Positions 1 to 14,579 are shown, counted from the first letter of the stretch. The stretch: DNA of 64,000 bases from Lysinibacillus xylanilyticus (GCF_001183605.1 NZ_LFXJ01000010.1:186001-250000); one strand, 5' to 3'. The notes: a model not told the origin generated them from the sequence alone. Numbers and translations: made by a program.

Positions 1-215
1 TTAGAGATACAACAGAGCGCCCAGAAGGTATTGCTGCAGGGACTCTAAAGCTAGCAGGGACGGAAGAAGAAACAATCTACTCTCTAGCTAAGCAATTAAT
101 AGAAGATAAAAATGCCTATGAATCAATGGCAAAAGCATCAAATCCTTATGGTGATGGACATGCTTCAGAACGTATTGTGAAGGCTCTTTTAGCGTTTTTA
201 CAAAAAAGCAAGTAA
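1..215 (+). CDS. wecB: UDP-N-acetylglucosamine 2-epimerase, C-terminal end only
   Basis: The reading frame enters from the left edge and ends at TAA 213-215, giving the last ~70 residues. The stretch RDTTERPEG followed by AGT and the closing NPYGDGHAS segment are typical of the C-terminal UDP-binding half of non-hydrolysing UDP-GlcNAc 2-epimerases. The enzyme interconverts UDP-GlcNAc and UDP-ManNAc in the cytoplasm. Its product is the donor for ManNAc transferases such as TagA at 31.7-32.4 kb, so it plausibly feeds the secondary cell-wall polymer to which the SLH proteins bind (inference). An epimerase gene just upstream of atpI is a familiar arrangement in Bacillaceae. The N-terminal part lies outside the window. 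Confidence 0.88.
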   Translation, partial: RDTTERPEGIAAGTLKLAGTEEETIYSLAKQLIEDKNAYESMAKASNPYGDGHASERIVKALLAFLQKSK

Positions 216-266
216 TAGCCCTTTTTGAAATCAAAAAATGAGTCTAATGTACTAATCGTGATCGGC

Positions 267-310
267 AAGCTAATTTACGAGCATATATGTGTCGTAAATT
301 AGCTTTTTTT
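267..310 (+). terminator. Rho-independent terminator after wecB
   Basis: A perfect 14-bp stem (267-280 with 292-305) encloses an 11-nt loop and is followed by a run of T. It separates the epimerase gene from the ATP synthase operon. Confidence 0.9.
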
Positions 311-732
311 TGCACAAACGTGAACTTTGATTTTAAAGCTATGAATTTTCATACACAAATTTGTCAACAATTTGACAAGAGTATAGTGTCTGTGAAGTTT
401 TTCTCCTTTACTAATTGACTTCAAATATCTCCTATTGTATGCTTACAAAGGGTAATAATGATAAGGGTTTCAATCGTAAATAGAGGTTGAAACACTTGTT
501 ATATCAAGTTTCTACTAAATTGACAGTTCAAACCAATGGCTGTCGATTTGCAACGTTTTGTGCGTTTCGGGGTGTAAGATATTTTTGGGGATTTACACCT
601 GTAATTTCAAAATGACTCTCTCCCGTTACTATTCCGCTGTGAGTAGTGTTTTTCACTGCTCTTTTCTGATTTCACGTAGTGGTCAGCAAACGTTTCTTTA
701 CTCGAAAAAATGATTCAGGAGATTATAAACCA
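311..732 (+). other. Long atp operon leader/promoter region
   Basis: About 420 nt without a convincing gene. It contains three short inverted repeats: 467-473 with 487-493, 571-577 with 593-599 (GGTGTAA/TTACACC), and a GAG-AGTG type hairpin near 642-661. TTGACA-like hexamers occur at 372 and near 519 but neither has a good -10 at proper spacing, so no promoter is assigned. The atp operon promoter must lie here because a strong terminator sits directly upstream. Confidence 0.5.
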
Positions 733-1104
733 ATGCTAGATTTGCATCACATTATTGCTGTGCAGAAGAGAGCGTTATTTTTTTTGCTCGCACTCTGTGC
801 ATTAGGCTGGGGATTTACACCCTATCAGACGGTTTTTGCGGGCATCGCAATCGGTGCATTCTTTGGTACGTATAATTTTTGGATTCTAGTTCGCCGTATG
901 GATAAGTTTGATCGAGCCATTAGTGAAGGGAAGAAAGTAGGCTCACTTGGTACAGCGCTTCGCTTTGCATCAGGTGTAGCGGCAGTCGCTTTAGCCATTT
1001 CGTTGCCAAACTATTTTCACTTAATTAGCACGGTCATAGGGCTAATGATTCCGTACGTTTTTCTCTTTGTCGAGAGAATTGTGTCACATGTAAGGAACCG
1101 CTAA
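733..1104 (+). CDS. atpI: ATP synthase accessory protein I
   Basis: A 123-residue hydrophobic protein with about four membrane segments, first in the ATP synthase operon. AtpI proteins help assemble the c-ring or act in cation handling in the membrane. The frame is open from a GTG at 679, but an AGGAG at 717-721 lies 11 nt before ATG 733 and that start gives the usual length, so 733 is chosen. Residues after the start (MLDLHHIIAVQKR, then a hydrophobic helix) suit a membrane protein with a short cytoplasmic N-terminus. It is followed 36 nt later by atpB. Confidence 0.85.
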   Translation: MLDLHHIIAVQKRALFFLLALCALGWGFTPYQTVFAGIAIGAFFGTYNFWILVRRMDKFDRAISEGKKVGSLGTALRFASGVAAVALAISLPNYFHLISTVIGLMIPYVFLFVERIVSHVRNR

Positions 1105-1131
1105 TGTGCTTTAAATTAGAAAGAGAGGTGA

Positions 1132-2142
<1,011 letters not shown>

Positions 2143-2169
2143 TTCAGTTGTACACTGAATTCTAGTAGT

Positions 2170-2247
2170 GGCGAAGCAGGAATCTCCAGATGAAACTTCG
2201 CCCTTCATTTTGGAACTGATAAAAGCTATGTGTAAATATAGCTTTTT
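2170..2247 (+). promoter_or_regulatory. Two hairpins in the atpE-atpF gap
   Basis: The 175-nt gap after atpE is much longer than other gaps in the operon. It holds GGCGAAG 2170-2176 paired with CTTCGCC 2196-2202, and a 9-bp stem 2221-2229/2238-2246 ending in five T. The second looks like a weak terminator. Possible roles are partial termination or 3'-end protection of the atpIBE message; this is inference. Confidence 0.5.
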
Positions 2248-2317
2248 AAAATAGGTAGTTTTCAAGTAATTAAATTATTATGTTGAAGTTAAAGCTCTTG
2301 AAGGGAGTGAAACAATC

Positions 2318-2839
2318 GTGTTTTTAGATAATCTTGTACTAGGCAGCGCTGGTGCTGGTTTCAATGGTGGTGATATCGCCGCAACATTAGTTATCTTCTT
2401 AGTGCTAATGCTATTACTTAAAAAGTTCGCTTGGGGTCCACTTATGGGCATCATGCAACAACGTGAAGAATTAGTAGCTAGTGAAATCGAAGCAGCTGAA
2501 AAAGCGCGCAAAGATTCGCACCAATATTTAGAAGAACAAAAGAGCCTTCTTAAAGAAGCTCGTACGGAAGCACAATCGATTGTTGAAGGCGCTAAGAAGC
2601 AAGGCGAAGTGCAAAAAGAAGAAATTCTTACTGCAGCTCGCAATGAAGCAAACCGCTTAAAAGAATCGGCTTTACGTGAAATCGAGTCTGAAAAAGAAAA
2701 AGCTATTGCAGCTGTACGTGATGAAGTCGTTTCATTATCTGTACTTGCAGCATCTAAAGTCCTTAGCAAAGAGATTTCTGAGGCAGACAACCGTGCTCTA
2801 ATTGAAGAGACGATTGCGAAGGCAGGGGAAGCTCGATGA
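2318..2839 (+). CDS. atpF: F1Fo ATP synthase subunit b
   Basis: A 173-residue peripheral-stalk subunit. One N-terminal membrane helix (about residues 20-37) is followed by a long Glu/Lys/Ala-rich coiled coil that dimerises and reaches delta on the F1 head. The start is GTG 2318 preceded by AAGGGAGTG at about 2301. The last bases overlap the atpH start by 4 nt (ATGA), indicating translational coupling. Confidence 0.95.
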   Translation: MFLDNLVLGSAGAGFNGGDIAATLVIFLVLMLLLKKFAWGPLMGIMQQREELVASEIEAAEKARKDSHQYLEEQKSLLKEARTEAQSIVEGAKKQGEVQKEEILTAARNEANRLKESALREIESEKEKAIAAVRDEVVSLSVLAASKVLSKEISEADNRALIEETIAKAGEAR

Positions 2840-3372
2840 GTAATTCAACTGTAGCAAAACGTTACGCTCAAGCGCTTTTTGTTTTAGCGCAACAAAAAAA
2901 CATTCTTGCTGAAGTTGGAGCAGACTTAAATGAGCTAACAAAGGTAGTCAAAGAATCTCCTGATTTTTTAACACTTTTAAATGCTCCTAAGTTCTCTATC
3001 GAACGTAAGAAACAAATGGTAGCAGAAATCTTTGCAGGTGCAACTACAGAGGTTTTACACACAGTTCAACTACTTGTTGAGAAAAAACGTGTGAACGAAC
3101 TTATGCTTATTGCTAACGCATATGCTGAACTTGCTGCACAAGCACAAGGTATTGCAGATGCTACAGTATTCTCAACTCGTGCACTTTCTGTTGAAGAGAA
3201 CGCTAATATTTCGGCAGCGTTTGCAAAACTTGTTGGGAAACAATCATTAAACATAACAAACGAAATCGATCCATCTTTACTTGGTGGGATTCGTGTTCAA
3301 ATCGGTAACCATATTTATGATAGCTCAGTAGCGAACAAGCTTGAGCGTCTAAAACGTGAATTAATCGGTTAA
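2836..3372 (+). CDS. atpH: F1Fo ATP synthase subunit delta
   Basis: A 178-residue soluble subunit that joins the b-dimer to the top of the alpha3beta3 head. The N-terminal six-helix domain begins [14 protein letters not shown], and the C-terminal region contains the family's conserved DPSLLGG-type turn followed by a basic helix. It starts inside the end of atpF and is followed 29 nt later by atpA. Confidence 0.95.
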   Translation: MSNSTVAKRYAQALFVLAQQKNILAEVGADLNELTKVVKESPDFLTLLNAPKFSIERKKQMVAEIFAGATTEVLHTVQLLVEKKRVNELMLIANAYAELAAQAQGIADATVFSTRALSVEENANISAAFAKLVGKQSLNITNEIDPSLLGGIRVQIGNHIYDSSVANKLERLKRELIG

Positions 3373-3389
3373 TAAATTTAGAAATGTGA

Positions 3390-4910
<1,521 letters not shown>

Positions 4911-4933
4911 GTTCGAGCTAGTCACTTGATTAA

Positions 4934-7279
<2,346 letters not shown>

Positions 7280-7285
7280 TACTAG

Positions 7286-7711
<426 letters not shown>

Positions 7712-7721
7712 TTCAAATTTT

Positions 7722-7752
7722 AACGGGCAGATTCAACATCTGTCCGTTTTTT
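7722..7752 (+). terminator. Terminator of the atp operon
   Basis: An 11-bp stem (7722-7732 with 7738-7748, one G-T pair), a 5-nt loop and a T run. Confidence 0.9.
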
Positions 7753-7807
7753 AACATTATGCTACCGTTTGAGAGTATCGCTTAGGAATTAATATGGAGG
7801 AACCAAC

Positions 7808-8047
7808 ATGGAAATTTATCAGGCAATAGGGCAGGAAGCTTTAATAGGGATTTTATCGCATTTATTTTTTATCGCTATTACTTTTTATGCGCTACAAGCG
7901 TTTATGTTAGAAAAGATTTTTAAGAAGAATAAAGTTTTTCAAATCCAATTAATTTATATTTTATTGAGTATTGCGATAGGATCAGCTGTCTCTAATTTCT
8001 TTCTGCAAATTTCAAACTGGTCAGGGAAGCTTCCGTATTTATTTTAA
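7808..8047 (+). CDS. ywzB: DUF1146 family small membrane protein (YwzB-like)
   Basis: A 79-residue protein with two hydrophobic segments (about 15-37 and 47-67) and a basic linker EKIFKKNK between them. Length, topology and position between atpC and murAA match B. subtilis YwzB (DUF1146), whose function is unknown. ATATGGAGG lies just before ATG 7808. No clear terminator is seen after it; the next 600 nt are repeats and unassigned sequence. Confidence 0.85.
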   Translation: MEIYQAIGQEALIGILSHLFFIAITFYALQAFMLEKIFKKNKVFQIQLIYILLSIAIGSAVSNFFLQISNWSGKLPYLF

Positions 8048-8166
8048 TAGCCCCTTATTACTATTTTTATGTTAGTAATTGAATCTACATGTTTCACAGG
8101 GCTTTATAACATAATTTATGTGGTCCTTTGAAATATGTAAAAAATTAGTTTGAATACTTTCAGCAA

Positions 8167-8341
8167 ATGTTTTCGTAGCGAAAGTGAAGCGTCAGCTACA
8201 GATGTCTTCGTAGCGAAAGTGAAGCGTCAGCTACAGATGTTTTCGTAGCGAAAGTGAAACGTCAGCTATAAATGTTCCTCATAGCGAAAGTGAAGCTTCA
8301 ACTACAAGTGTTTTTGTACCGAAAGCGTAGCGACAGGTACA
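8167..8341 (+). repeat. Five tandem 35-bp units
   Basis: Units start at 8167, 8202, 8237, 8272 and 8307, exactly 35 bp apart. The core is TAGCGAAAGTGAAGCGTCAG, and each unit can fold as GTAGC...GCTAC. The first two cores are identical and the last is most diverged. The lead-in CTTTCAGCAAATGT also precedes the related pair at 44951. No start codon or ribosome-binding site makes it coding. Confidence 0.9.
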
Positions 8342-8600
8342 GTATCTCTCATCTCATAAGGTGATGGGATGAATTCGGACGTAATTAAGCCTCGGAATAA
8401 TTGATATATATCCATTAGATTTGGTTTTTGTTCACAAATTCTTAGGTATATATTAGAAATTAACGCTTTTCTTCCGTGTTATTGGTCATTCACAAAAAAA
8501 TAAATCATGCGTACAATAAATAAATAGCAAAATATCAATAAATGACGTAAAATAGTGATTTGGATGCTTGAACGAGCGTAAGAAAAGTTGTACTATAGAG
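8342..8600. other. Upstream region of murAA with a degenerate intergenic repeat tail
   Basis: Positions 8376-8409 read CGGACGTAATTA, then GCCTCGG, then AATTGATAT, a rearranged short form of the palindromic element at 15828, 26016 and 32639. The rest is AT-rich and shows no gene or clear site. Confidence 0.45.
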
Positions 8601-8630
8601 TTGTTTGTTTACTGATTATGACATTATACT
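8601..8630 (+). promoter_or_regulatory. Candidate SigA promoter for murAA
   Basis: TTGTTT at 8601-8606 and TATACT at 8625-8630 are separated by 18 bp, 56 nt before the murAA start. The match is moderate. Confidence 0.45.
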
Positions 8631-8685
8631 TCTTTTTAAAATAAAATTTTGATAGGTTAATAGATTGAATTCGGAGGGACATAGG

Positions 8686-9999
8686 GTGGAAAAAATAATA
8701 GTGACTGGCGGCCAAAAGCTACAGGGGAAAGTGCGCGTAGAGGGCGCAAAAAATGCGGTGTTACCAATCCTAGCAGCGGCTTTACTTGCTTCTAAAGGAG
8801 AAAATGTAATTAAAGAAGTCCCTAATTTAGCAGATGTCTTTACTATAAATGAAGTACTTAAAAGTCTAAATGCGGCAGTTACATATATACCTGAGGATAA
8901 TACAGTATATATAGATACAACAAAAGATCTTTCTAGTGAAGCTCAATTTGAATTTGTCAGTAAAATGCGTGCATCGATTTTAGTGATGGGTTCCTTACTT
9001 GCTCGAAATGGCTATGCTCGTGTTGCTTTACCAGGGGGCTGTGCAATCGGTTCCCGTCCAATTGAGTTACATTTAAAGGGCTTTGAAGCTATGGGAGCAA
9101 AAATTTCTTTTGGCCATGGATATGTAGAGGCGAAGGCAGAGGGACGTTTAAAAGGCGCAAATGTTTATTTGGACTTCCCTAGTGTTGGGGCAACTGAAAA
9201 TATTATGACAGCTGCTGCCTTAGCGGAAGGAACAACTGTAATTGAAAATGCTGCAAAAGAACCTGAAATTGTAGATCTTGCAAACTTCATTAATAATATG
9301 GGTGGTCGTGTCATCGGTGCAGGTACGAATACGATTCGTATCGAAGGAGTCGATACATTATATGGAACAGAACATCATATTATTCCTGACCGTATTGAAG
9401 CTGGCACATTTATGGTTGCAGCAGCAATTACAAAAGGTGATGTAACGATTGAAAATGCTGTTCCTGAGCATATGACAGCATTAATTGCAAAAATGCGTGA
9501 AATGGGTGTAGAAATAACTGAGCTAGATGAAGGAATCCGTGTACGTGCTCCTAAAACATTAAAAGCTGTTGATATTAAAACTATGCCACATCCAGGATTC
9601 CCGACTGATATGCAATCTCAAATGATGGCATTAATGTTAACAGCTGAGGGTACGAGTATTATTACGGAAACGGTTTTTGAAAATCGTTTTATGCATGTTG
9701 AGGAGTTCCGTCGCATGAATGCTGGTGCTAAAATAGAAGGACGTTCTGTGTTTATCGAAGGGCCTGTAGATCTTCAGGGTGCTGAAGTAATGGCGACTGA
9801 TTTACGAGCTGCGGCTGCACTAATTTTAGCAGGTCTTGTATCTGAAGGTGTGACTAGAGTAACAAAGCTTCATCATTTAGATCGCGGTTATGTAGATTTC
9901 CATGGCAAGCTTGCTGCACTTGGCGCACAAATTGAACGTGTACCAGCTGAGGAAGTTATCATTAAAGAGAAAACAACTATTGAATTACCAACAAACTAA
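8686..9999 (+). CDS. murAA: UDP-N-acetylglucosamine 1-carboxyvinyltransferase
   Basis: A 437-residue enzyme that transfers enolpyruvate from PEP to UDP-GlcNAc, the first committed step of peptidoglycan synthesis, in the cytoplasm. The substrate-binding GAKNA motif lies at residues 20-24 and the catalytic, fosfomycin-target Cys at 119 in [11 protein letters not shown]. An in-frame TTG at 8665 exists, but CGGAGGG at 8672-8678 points to GTG 8686, which starts at the family's usual MEKIIVTGG. The place after ywzB matches murAA rather than the second Bacillus copy murAB. Confidence 0.95.
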   Translation: MEKIIVTGGQKLQGKVRVEGAKNAVLPILAAALLASKGENVIKEVPNLADVFTINEVLKSLNAAVTYIPEDNTVYIDTTKDLSSEAQFEFVSKMRASILVMGSLLARNGYARVALPGGCAIGSRPIELHLKGFEAMGAKISFGHGYVEAKAEGRLKGANVYLDFPSVGATENIMTAAALAEGTTVIENAAKEPEIVDLANFINNMGGRVIGAGTNTIRIEGVDTLYGTEHHIIPDRIEAGTFMVAAAITKGDVTIENAVPEHMTALIAKMREMGVEITELDEGIRVRAPKTLKAVDIKTMPHPGFPTDMQSQMMALMLTAEGTSIITETVFENRFMHVEEFRRMNAGAKIEGRSVFIEGPVDLQGAEVMATDLRAAAALILAGLVSEGVTRVTKLHHLDRGYVDFHGKLAALGAQIERVPAEEVIIKEKTTIELPTN

Positions 10000-10009
10000 A
10001 TAGATTTAT

Positions 10010-10040
10010 AAACCCTTTGCTTATGAGCAGAGGGTTTTTT
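10010..10040 (+). terminator. Terminator of murAA
   Basis: A 12-bp stem (10010-10021 with 10026-10037, one G-T pair), a 4-nt loop and six T. Between it and spoIID lie a TTGTTC/GAACAA inverted repeat and a short piece resembling the TGCTGTCGCTAC...TTCGCAC repeat. Confidence 0.92.
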
Positions 10041-10221
10041 CTTTGTTAATGTAACTGTAGATTTTTTGTCTGGTGTCAGATGTATATGAGCGCTTTGGGA
10101 CATTTGTTCTGTTTTATCGGAACAATTTCTTGCTGTCGCTACACTTCGCACAAAAACTTTATATCGAGGCTTACTTCGCCAACATCCACATATTTTGAAG
10201 ATTTCTAGCATATTATTCCTT

Positions 10222-11160
10222 ATGAAAAAATGGATAATGAGTATAGGCATAATTTGTTTGATTGGAGCATTATATATGCTTCCTGTGGCATTGGGTGAGA
10301 GACTTACGGTTAAAGAAGATTCGCCTGCAACAACAGAGCAAGCTTGTGAAATATTCATAGAAGTGGAGGGACAACAGGAGAAAATCCCTTTAGAAACGTA
10401 TATAACTGGTGTAGTAGCTGCAGAAATGCCTGTGTCATTTAAAAAAGAAGCTTTAAAGGCGCAAGCTATTGCAGCAAGGACATACGCGTTGCAATCGACA
10501 AATTACGGTAAAATATCTATCGCTCCTACTGTTGCTAGACAAGTTTTTTACAATAAGGAGCAAAGAAAAGAGAATTGGACTAGCAATTTCCCGGGGAATG
10601 AAAAGAAAATTGTCGAAGCTATTAATGAAACGAAAGGACAAGTTCTTCTATATAATAATGAATTAATTACGGCAATGTTTCATTCTACGAGCAATGGGAA
10701 AACAGAAAGTGCCTACGATTTTAGTGGCAATGATATACCTTATTTACAAAGTGTTGCGAGTAATTCGGATCTATCATCACCAAAGTTTTCAGCGATGAAA
10801 GAATGGACATTAGCTGAATGGAATTCATTGTGGCCTGTTAAATGGCAAGTAAGTGACTTCAACCGTGTACAGTTTTTTTCAAATGATTCAGGACGTGTTG
10901 AGCGCATGCAGTTAGGTAAAAATGTGTGGTCAGGGCGAGAAGTTCGAACACTTTTAGAAATACCATCAACGGATTTTAAAATTGCATATAATTCTACCGC
11001 TGGAAAAGTGCAAGTGAGTACGAAAGGATACGGGCATGGGGTAGGAATGAGTCAATATGGAGCAGAGGCTATGGCAAGTGATGGGAAAACTGCTGACGAA
11101 ATTTTACACTATTATTATCAAGATATTGAAATAAAAAAGATAGATGCATGTTTAAAATAA
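10222..11160 (+). CDS. spoIID: Stage II sporulation protein D
   Basis: A 312-residue lytic transglycosylase acting in the septal/engulfment peptidoglycan during sporulation. An N-terminal membrane anchor (about residues 5-24) is followed by the SpoIID domain. The likely catalytic Glu68 lies in VVAAEMPVSF; FHSTSNGKTESA and GYGHGVGMSQYGA are conserved family blocks. The start is uncertain: TTG 10195 is also open and neither start has a strong ribosome-binding site. ATG 10222 is chosen because it starts with a basic tail before the anchor. Partner SpoIIQ follows 37 nt later. Confidence 0.92.
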   Translation: MKKWIMSIGIICLIGALYMLPVALGERLTVKEDSPATTEQACEIFIEVEGQQEKIPLETYITGVVAAEMPVSFKKEALKAQAIAARTYALQSTNYGKISIAPTVARQVFYNKEQRKENWTSNFPGNEKKIVEAINETKGQVLLYNNELITAMFHSTSNGKTESAYDFSGNDIPYLQSVASNSDLSSPKFSAMKEWTLAEWNSLWPVKWQVSDFNRVQFFSNDSGRVERMQLGKNVWSGREVRTLLEIPSTDFKIAYNSTAGKVQVSTKGYGHGVGMSQYGAEAMASDGKTADEILHYYYQDIEIKKIDACLK

Positions 11161-11197
11161 CTTCTAGTTGTTCACACTGCAACTAGAGGTGATGAAA

Positions 11198-11866
11198 ATG
11201 AGAGAGGATAAAAATAGTAAAACTTCTCAAAATCAACAAGATGAAAAAGTTCAATTACAGAAGAAACCGTGGTTTTGGCCAGTTGTTTATGCTGGTGGGG
11301 CTCTAATGCTAGCAGGTTTGCTGCTTGGTTACAATAGTCTCGTATCAAAAGTAGAAGAGGCTCCTTCCACAAATGTAGCAGAAGTAGATTCAGGTCCTGT
11401 AGTTGAAACAAATGCAAAAACAGAAACACTGAAGTACCCATTCAAGGAAGAGAATCTTAGTAAAATTCAAATTTCACAAGAGTTTTATGAAGTAGAGGCT
11501 AATGCAGAGTCGCGTGAAAAAGCACTAATGGTATTTAATCAAACATTTACGACATCTTCCGGTATTACGCTTTCTATGAATGGTGAAGAATTTGAAGTAC
11601 TTGCTGCTCTAAGTGGTAAAGTAAAACAAGTAAAGCTTGATGCATTTACAGGTAATAAAATTGTTATTGAGCATGCAGATGGTAAGCAAACACAGTATAG
11701 CTCTGTAAAAGACATTGCTGTCAAGGAAGGCGATGAGGTAACACAAGGTCAAGTACTTGGAAAAGCGACTGACAATGAGTGGAACCAATCAGCTGGCGTT
11801 AACTTGCATTTTGAAGTACTAGAAAACGGGAAATATATTAATCCGAAAAAATTACTAGCCTTTTAA
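11198..11866 (+). CDS. spoIIQ: Forespore engulfment protein SpoIIQ (degenerate M23 domain)
   Basis: A 222-residue forespore membrane protein that binds mother-cell SpoIIIAH across the intermembrane space. A basic, Gln/Lys-rich N-terminus and one membrane helix (about 27-48) precede a C-terminal LytM/M23 fold. The metal-ligand set is broken: where active enzymes have HxGxD this protein has SSGITLSM, and HLH is replaced by NLHFEV. That matches the enzymatically inactive SpoIIQ type. AGAGGTG at 11185-11191 favours ATG 11198 over the upstream in-frame TTG, GTG and ATG. Confidence 0.9.
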   Translation: MREDKNSKTSQNQQDEKVQLQKKPWFWPVVYAGGALMLAGLLLGYNSLVSKVEEAPSTNVAEVDSGPVVETNAKTETLKYPFKEENLSKIQISQEFYEVEANAESREKALMVFNQTFTTSSGITLSMNGEEFEVLAALSGKVKQVKLDAFTGNKIVIEHADGKQTQYSSVKDIAVKEGDEVTQGQVLGKATDNEWNQSAGVNLHFEVLENGKYINPKKLLAF

Positions 11867-11873
11867 TTTATTT

Positions 11874-11915
11874 CAGTAGAAGTCTCTCACCTCTATAGGT
11901 GGGAGACTTCTACTG
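11874..11915. repeat. Long hairpin after spoIIQ, related to repeat-element heads
   Basis: A 19-bp stem (11874-11892 with 11897-11915, one G-T pair) with loop CTAT and no T run. The core CTCACCTC...AGGTGGGAG resembles 25832-25862, and the following TTTCAGCGGGT resembles the arm at 32445. It may act as a terminator for spoIIQ or be the truncated head of the composite element. Confidence 0.6.
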
Positions 11916-12155
11916 GTTTAAGTCACTTTTCAGCGGGTATTCAAGCCTAATGATAGGAAAATTCGTAGATTTTAAATATAGTAAACGATAGTTTTACATT
12001 GGAAGAAATGAATACTAAAAAATGCATAAAAAAACGGTATTTTATCGTGAAAATGTAAAATGTGTTCTGAATAGCTTTGTCCTCACATAAGGTGAAGAAA
12101 TGCGCAGACGTGCATCTGATGCCATTTGTGAAATTGTGTGGAAAGGACGAAGAAC

Positions 12156-12416
12156 GTGCACGAGCACATTCGGAAGCGCTGCATACGCCTCGGTGAATTA
12201 TTGATTGAGACGCGTGAAACTGTGCGTGTCCTCGCGAAAATGACAGGTTATTCAAAAAGTACGGTGCACAAAGATTTAACAGAGCGACTGCCAACAATTC
12301 ATGAAGGATTAGCTGAGCAAGTAAAGGAAATACTCGCCTACCATAAGGCCGTACGTCATATTCGTGGAGGAGAGGCAACGAAAAACAAGTGGAAAGAAAG
12401 AACGAGTCAAGATTGA
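12156..12416 (+). CDS. spoIIID: Mother-cell sporulation transcription factor SpoIIID
   Basis: An 86-residue DNA-binding regulator that works with SigE in the mother cell. The helix-turn-helix segment YSKSTVHKDLTERLP and the C-terminal RGGEATKNKWK basic tail are characteristic. The frame opens at GTG 12138, but GGAAAGGA at 12140-12147 and alignment with the known N-terminus (M-H-[DE]-x-I-[KR]) favour GTG 12156. The stop codon lies inside the terminator hairpin. Confidence 0.95.
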   Translation: MHEHIRKRCIRLGELLIETRETVRVLAKMTGYSKSTVHKDLTERLPTIHEGLAEQVKEILAYHKAVRHIRGGEATKNKWKERTSQD

Positions 12417-12430
12417 TTCGTTCTTTTTTT
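12398..12430 (+). terminator. Terminator of spoIIID overlapping its stop codon
   Basis: A 12-bp stem (12398-12409 with 12414-12425, one G-T pair), a 4-nt loop and seven T. Confidence 0.9.
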
Positions 12431-12704
12431 GATTCAAAGGTCAAGCTAGATACTTCTTTTAATTTCCTTACATAATTGAGAAATAGCTAATTCTCCTTTC
12501 ATCCCAAGCCTTCGATAATGAAACCATACAAAAAATTGTTTAAACAATTTCTTCTTTTCAATAAGTGTTCATATAATTGAGAGAATACAGTTCCATTAAC
12601 TAAAATTAGGTGTAATTACCAATGGTATATGATAAAATATTCTAGATAAACAGATAAAAATGAACGTTATGTAGTTGGAAATGGCGGGAAGGAGAAATTA
12701 TAAA

Positions 12705-13700
12705 ATGTTTTCGAAAGATATTGGCATTGACTTAGGAACTGCGAACGTATTAATACACGTTAAAGGTAAAGGAATCGTCTTAAATGAACCATCTGTTGTG
12801 GCGATTGATAAAAAAACAAATAAAGTATTAGCGGTGGGAGAAGAGGCTCGTCAAATGGTAGGGCGTACACCGGGTAATATTACTGCAATTCGTCCACTAC
12901 GAGATGGTGTCATTGCAGATTTTGACGTTACGGAAGCGATGCTAAAACATTTCATCAACAAGTTAAACGTCAAAGGGTTTTTAGCTAAGCCACGTATTTT
13001 AATTTGCTGTCCAACAAACATTACTAGTGTTGAACAAAAAGCTATTCGTGAAGCTGCAGAAAAATCAGGTGGAAAAAAAGTATACTTAGAAGAAGAACCA
13101 AAAGTTGCAGCTATTGGAGCGGGCATGGATATATTCCAACCTAGCGGCAATATGGTAGTCGATATTGGCGGCGGAACAACAGATATTGCAGTCCTATCAA
13201 TGGGTGATATTGTAACGAGTGAGTCCATCAAAGTAGCAGGAGACATTTTTGATAATGATATTTTACAATATATTAAAAAAGAATATAAATTGCTAATTGG
13301 TGAACGTACTGCAGAAGCCATAAAAATTACAATCGGAACAGTCTTTAAAGGTAGCCGAAATGATTCAATGGACATCCGTGGTCGAGACATGGTAACAGGT
13401 TTACCACGTACAATAACGATTCACTCGGAGGAGATTGAACGTGCATTACATGAATCGGTTGCTATGATTGTTCAATCTGCAAAAAATGTTTTAGAAAAAA
13501 CACCACCAGAGCTATCGGCTGATATAATTGATCGTGGGGTTATTATTACTGGCGGTGGTGCATTACTACACGGTATGGACCAGCTATTAATCGAAGAGTT
13601 AAAGGTACCTGTGTTCATTGCAGAGCATCCTATGGATTGTGTAGCAATTGGTACAGGCATTATGCTTGAAAATATTGATCGAGTGTCCGCGCCCTTATAA
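12705..13700 (+). CDS. mbl: Rod-shape determining protein Mbl (MreB family)
   Basis: A 331-residue actin-like cytoskeletal ATPase that guides lateral-wall synthesis under the membrane. Phosphate-1 motif DIGIDLGTANVLIHVKGKG (residues 4-22), phosphate-2 motif VVDIGGGTTDIAV and adenosine motif VIITGGGALLHG are present. Location after spoIIID and close similarity to Mbl rather than MreB support the name. AAGGAG about 15 nt upstream of ATG 12705 is chosen over an upstream in-frame ATG at 12675. Confidence 0.95.
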   Translation: MFSKDIGIDLGTANVLIHVKGKGIVLNEPSVVAIDKKTNKVLAVGEEARQMVGRTPGNITAIRPLRDGVIADFDVTEAMLKHFINKLNVKGFLAKPRILICCPTNITSVEQKAIREAAEKSGGKKVYLEEEPKVAAIGAGMDIFQPSGNMVVDIGGGTTDIAVLSMGDIVTSESIKVAGDIFDNDILQYIKKEYKLLIGERTAEAIKITIGTVFKGSRNDSMDIRGRDMVTGLPRTITIHSEEIERALHESVAMIVQSAKNVLEKTPPELSADIIDRGVIITGGGALLHGMDQLLIEELKVPVFIAEHPMDCVAIGTGIMLENIDRVSAPL

Positions 13701-13721
13701 AAATATAATGAGGTGATTTCT

Positions 13722-14555
13722 TTGTTCAAAGGGTTTTATACAGTTGCAACTGGTATGATTGCACAGCAAAGACGAACAGAATTACTAACCAATAATTTAT
13801 CAAATGCAAATACACCAGGATTTAAAGCAGACCAATCAACAATTCGTTCATTTCCCGACATGCTTATGTCAAGTGTAGGAAAAACGAATGCACCTGCTAA
13901 TCAACAAGCGGGCTCTCAATATATGAGTCAAGTTGGCGCTTTAAATACTGGGATTTATATGCAAGAAACATTACCAAATTACATACAAGGTCAAATTTAT
14001 AGCACAGACTTCACGACAGACATGGCTTTGATCGATGGAAACTTACCGCAAAATGAAGACGGCACTGCTGGATCAATTTTCTTCCGTTTAGCACATCCAG
14101 AGGGTGGCGAAGCATATACACGTAACGGGAATTTTACATTAGATGGTCAAGGATATTTAGTAAATCCACAGGGACTGTATGTGCTATCAGACAGAGGTCA
14201 ACGCATCCAGCTACCGAATGATGATTTCCGTTTAGATGAAAATGGGGCAATTTATGTTAATAATCAGCAGGTAGCTCGTGTTGGAGTATCATTTGCAGCG
14301 GATCCGAACATGCTAAGTAAGCAGGATAATGGTTTAATTCGAACTGAAAACGGTGAGAACTTACCGACAGCGTATGGTGCCAATGGCGTAGCCTTTACAC
14401 TGCGTCAAAATTATCTAGAGGGCTCAAACGTAGACTCTAGTCGTACAATGACTGATTTAATGACAGCATATCGCGCTTTCGAAGCTAACCAAAAAGTGTT
14501 ACAGGCTTATGATCGCAGTATGGAAAAGGCTGCCAACGAAATCGGGAAAGTATAA
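13722..14555 (+). CDS. flhO: Flagellar basal-body rod / hook protein FlhO
   Basis: A 278-residue FlgG/FlgF-type rod protein of the flagellar basal body. The N-terminal rod signature (LLTNNLSNANTPGFKAD) and C-terminal coiled segment (VDSSRTMTDLMTAYRAFEAN) bracket the D1 domain with ARVGVSF-like strands. Start is TTG 13722 with AGGTG at 13711-13715. It follows mbl by 21 nt, as in B. subtilis mbl-flhO-flhP, so it may be partly co-transcribed with mbl. Confidence 0.93.
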   Translation: MFKGFYTVATGMIAQQRRTELLTNNLSNANTPGFKADQSTIRSFPDMLMSSVGKTNAPANQQAGSQYMSQVGALNTGIYMQETLPNYIQGQIYSTDFTTDMALIDGNLPQNEDGTAGSIFFRLAHPEGGEAYTRNGNFTLDGQGYLVNPQGLYVLSDRGQRIQLPNDDFRLDENGAIYVNNQQVARVGVSFAADPNMLSKQDNGLIRTENGENLPTAYGANGVAFTLRQNYLEGSNVDSSRTMTDLMTAYRAFEANQKVLQAYDRSMEKAANEIGKV

Positions 14556-14579
14556 TAGGCGAACTGGAGGCATTTGAAT

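Noticed and set aside
372-400. SigA promoter for the atp operon from TTGACA at 372
   Set aside because: No acceptable -10 hexamer at 16-18 bp spacing.
8167-8341. CRISPR array
   Set aside because: Units abut without unique spacers, the period is only 35 bp in total, and no cas genes are present.
9996-10358. Minus-strand 120-codon frame over the murAA terminator
   Set aside because: It overlaps a strong plus-strand terminator and the spoIID start, with no ribosome-binding site or motif.
11874-11915. Standard terminator call for spoIIQ
   Set aside because: The stem is long but there is no T run, and its sequence matches repeat-element heads; listed as repeat with possible termination role.
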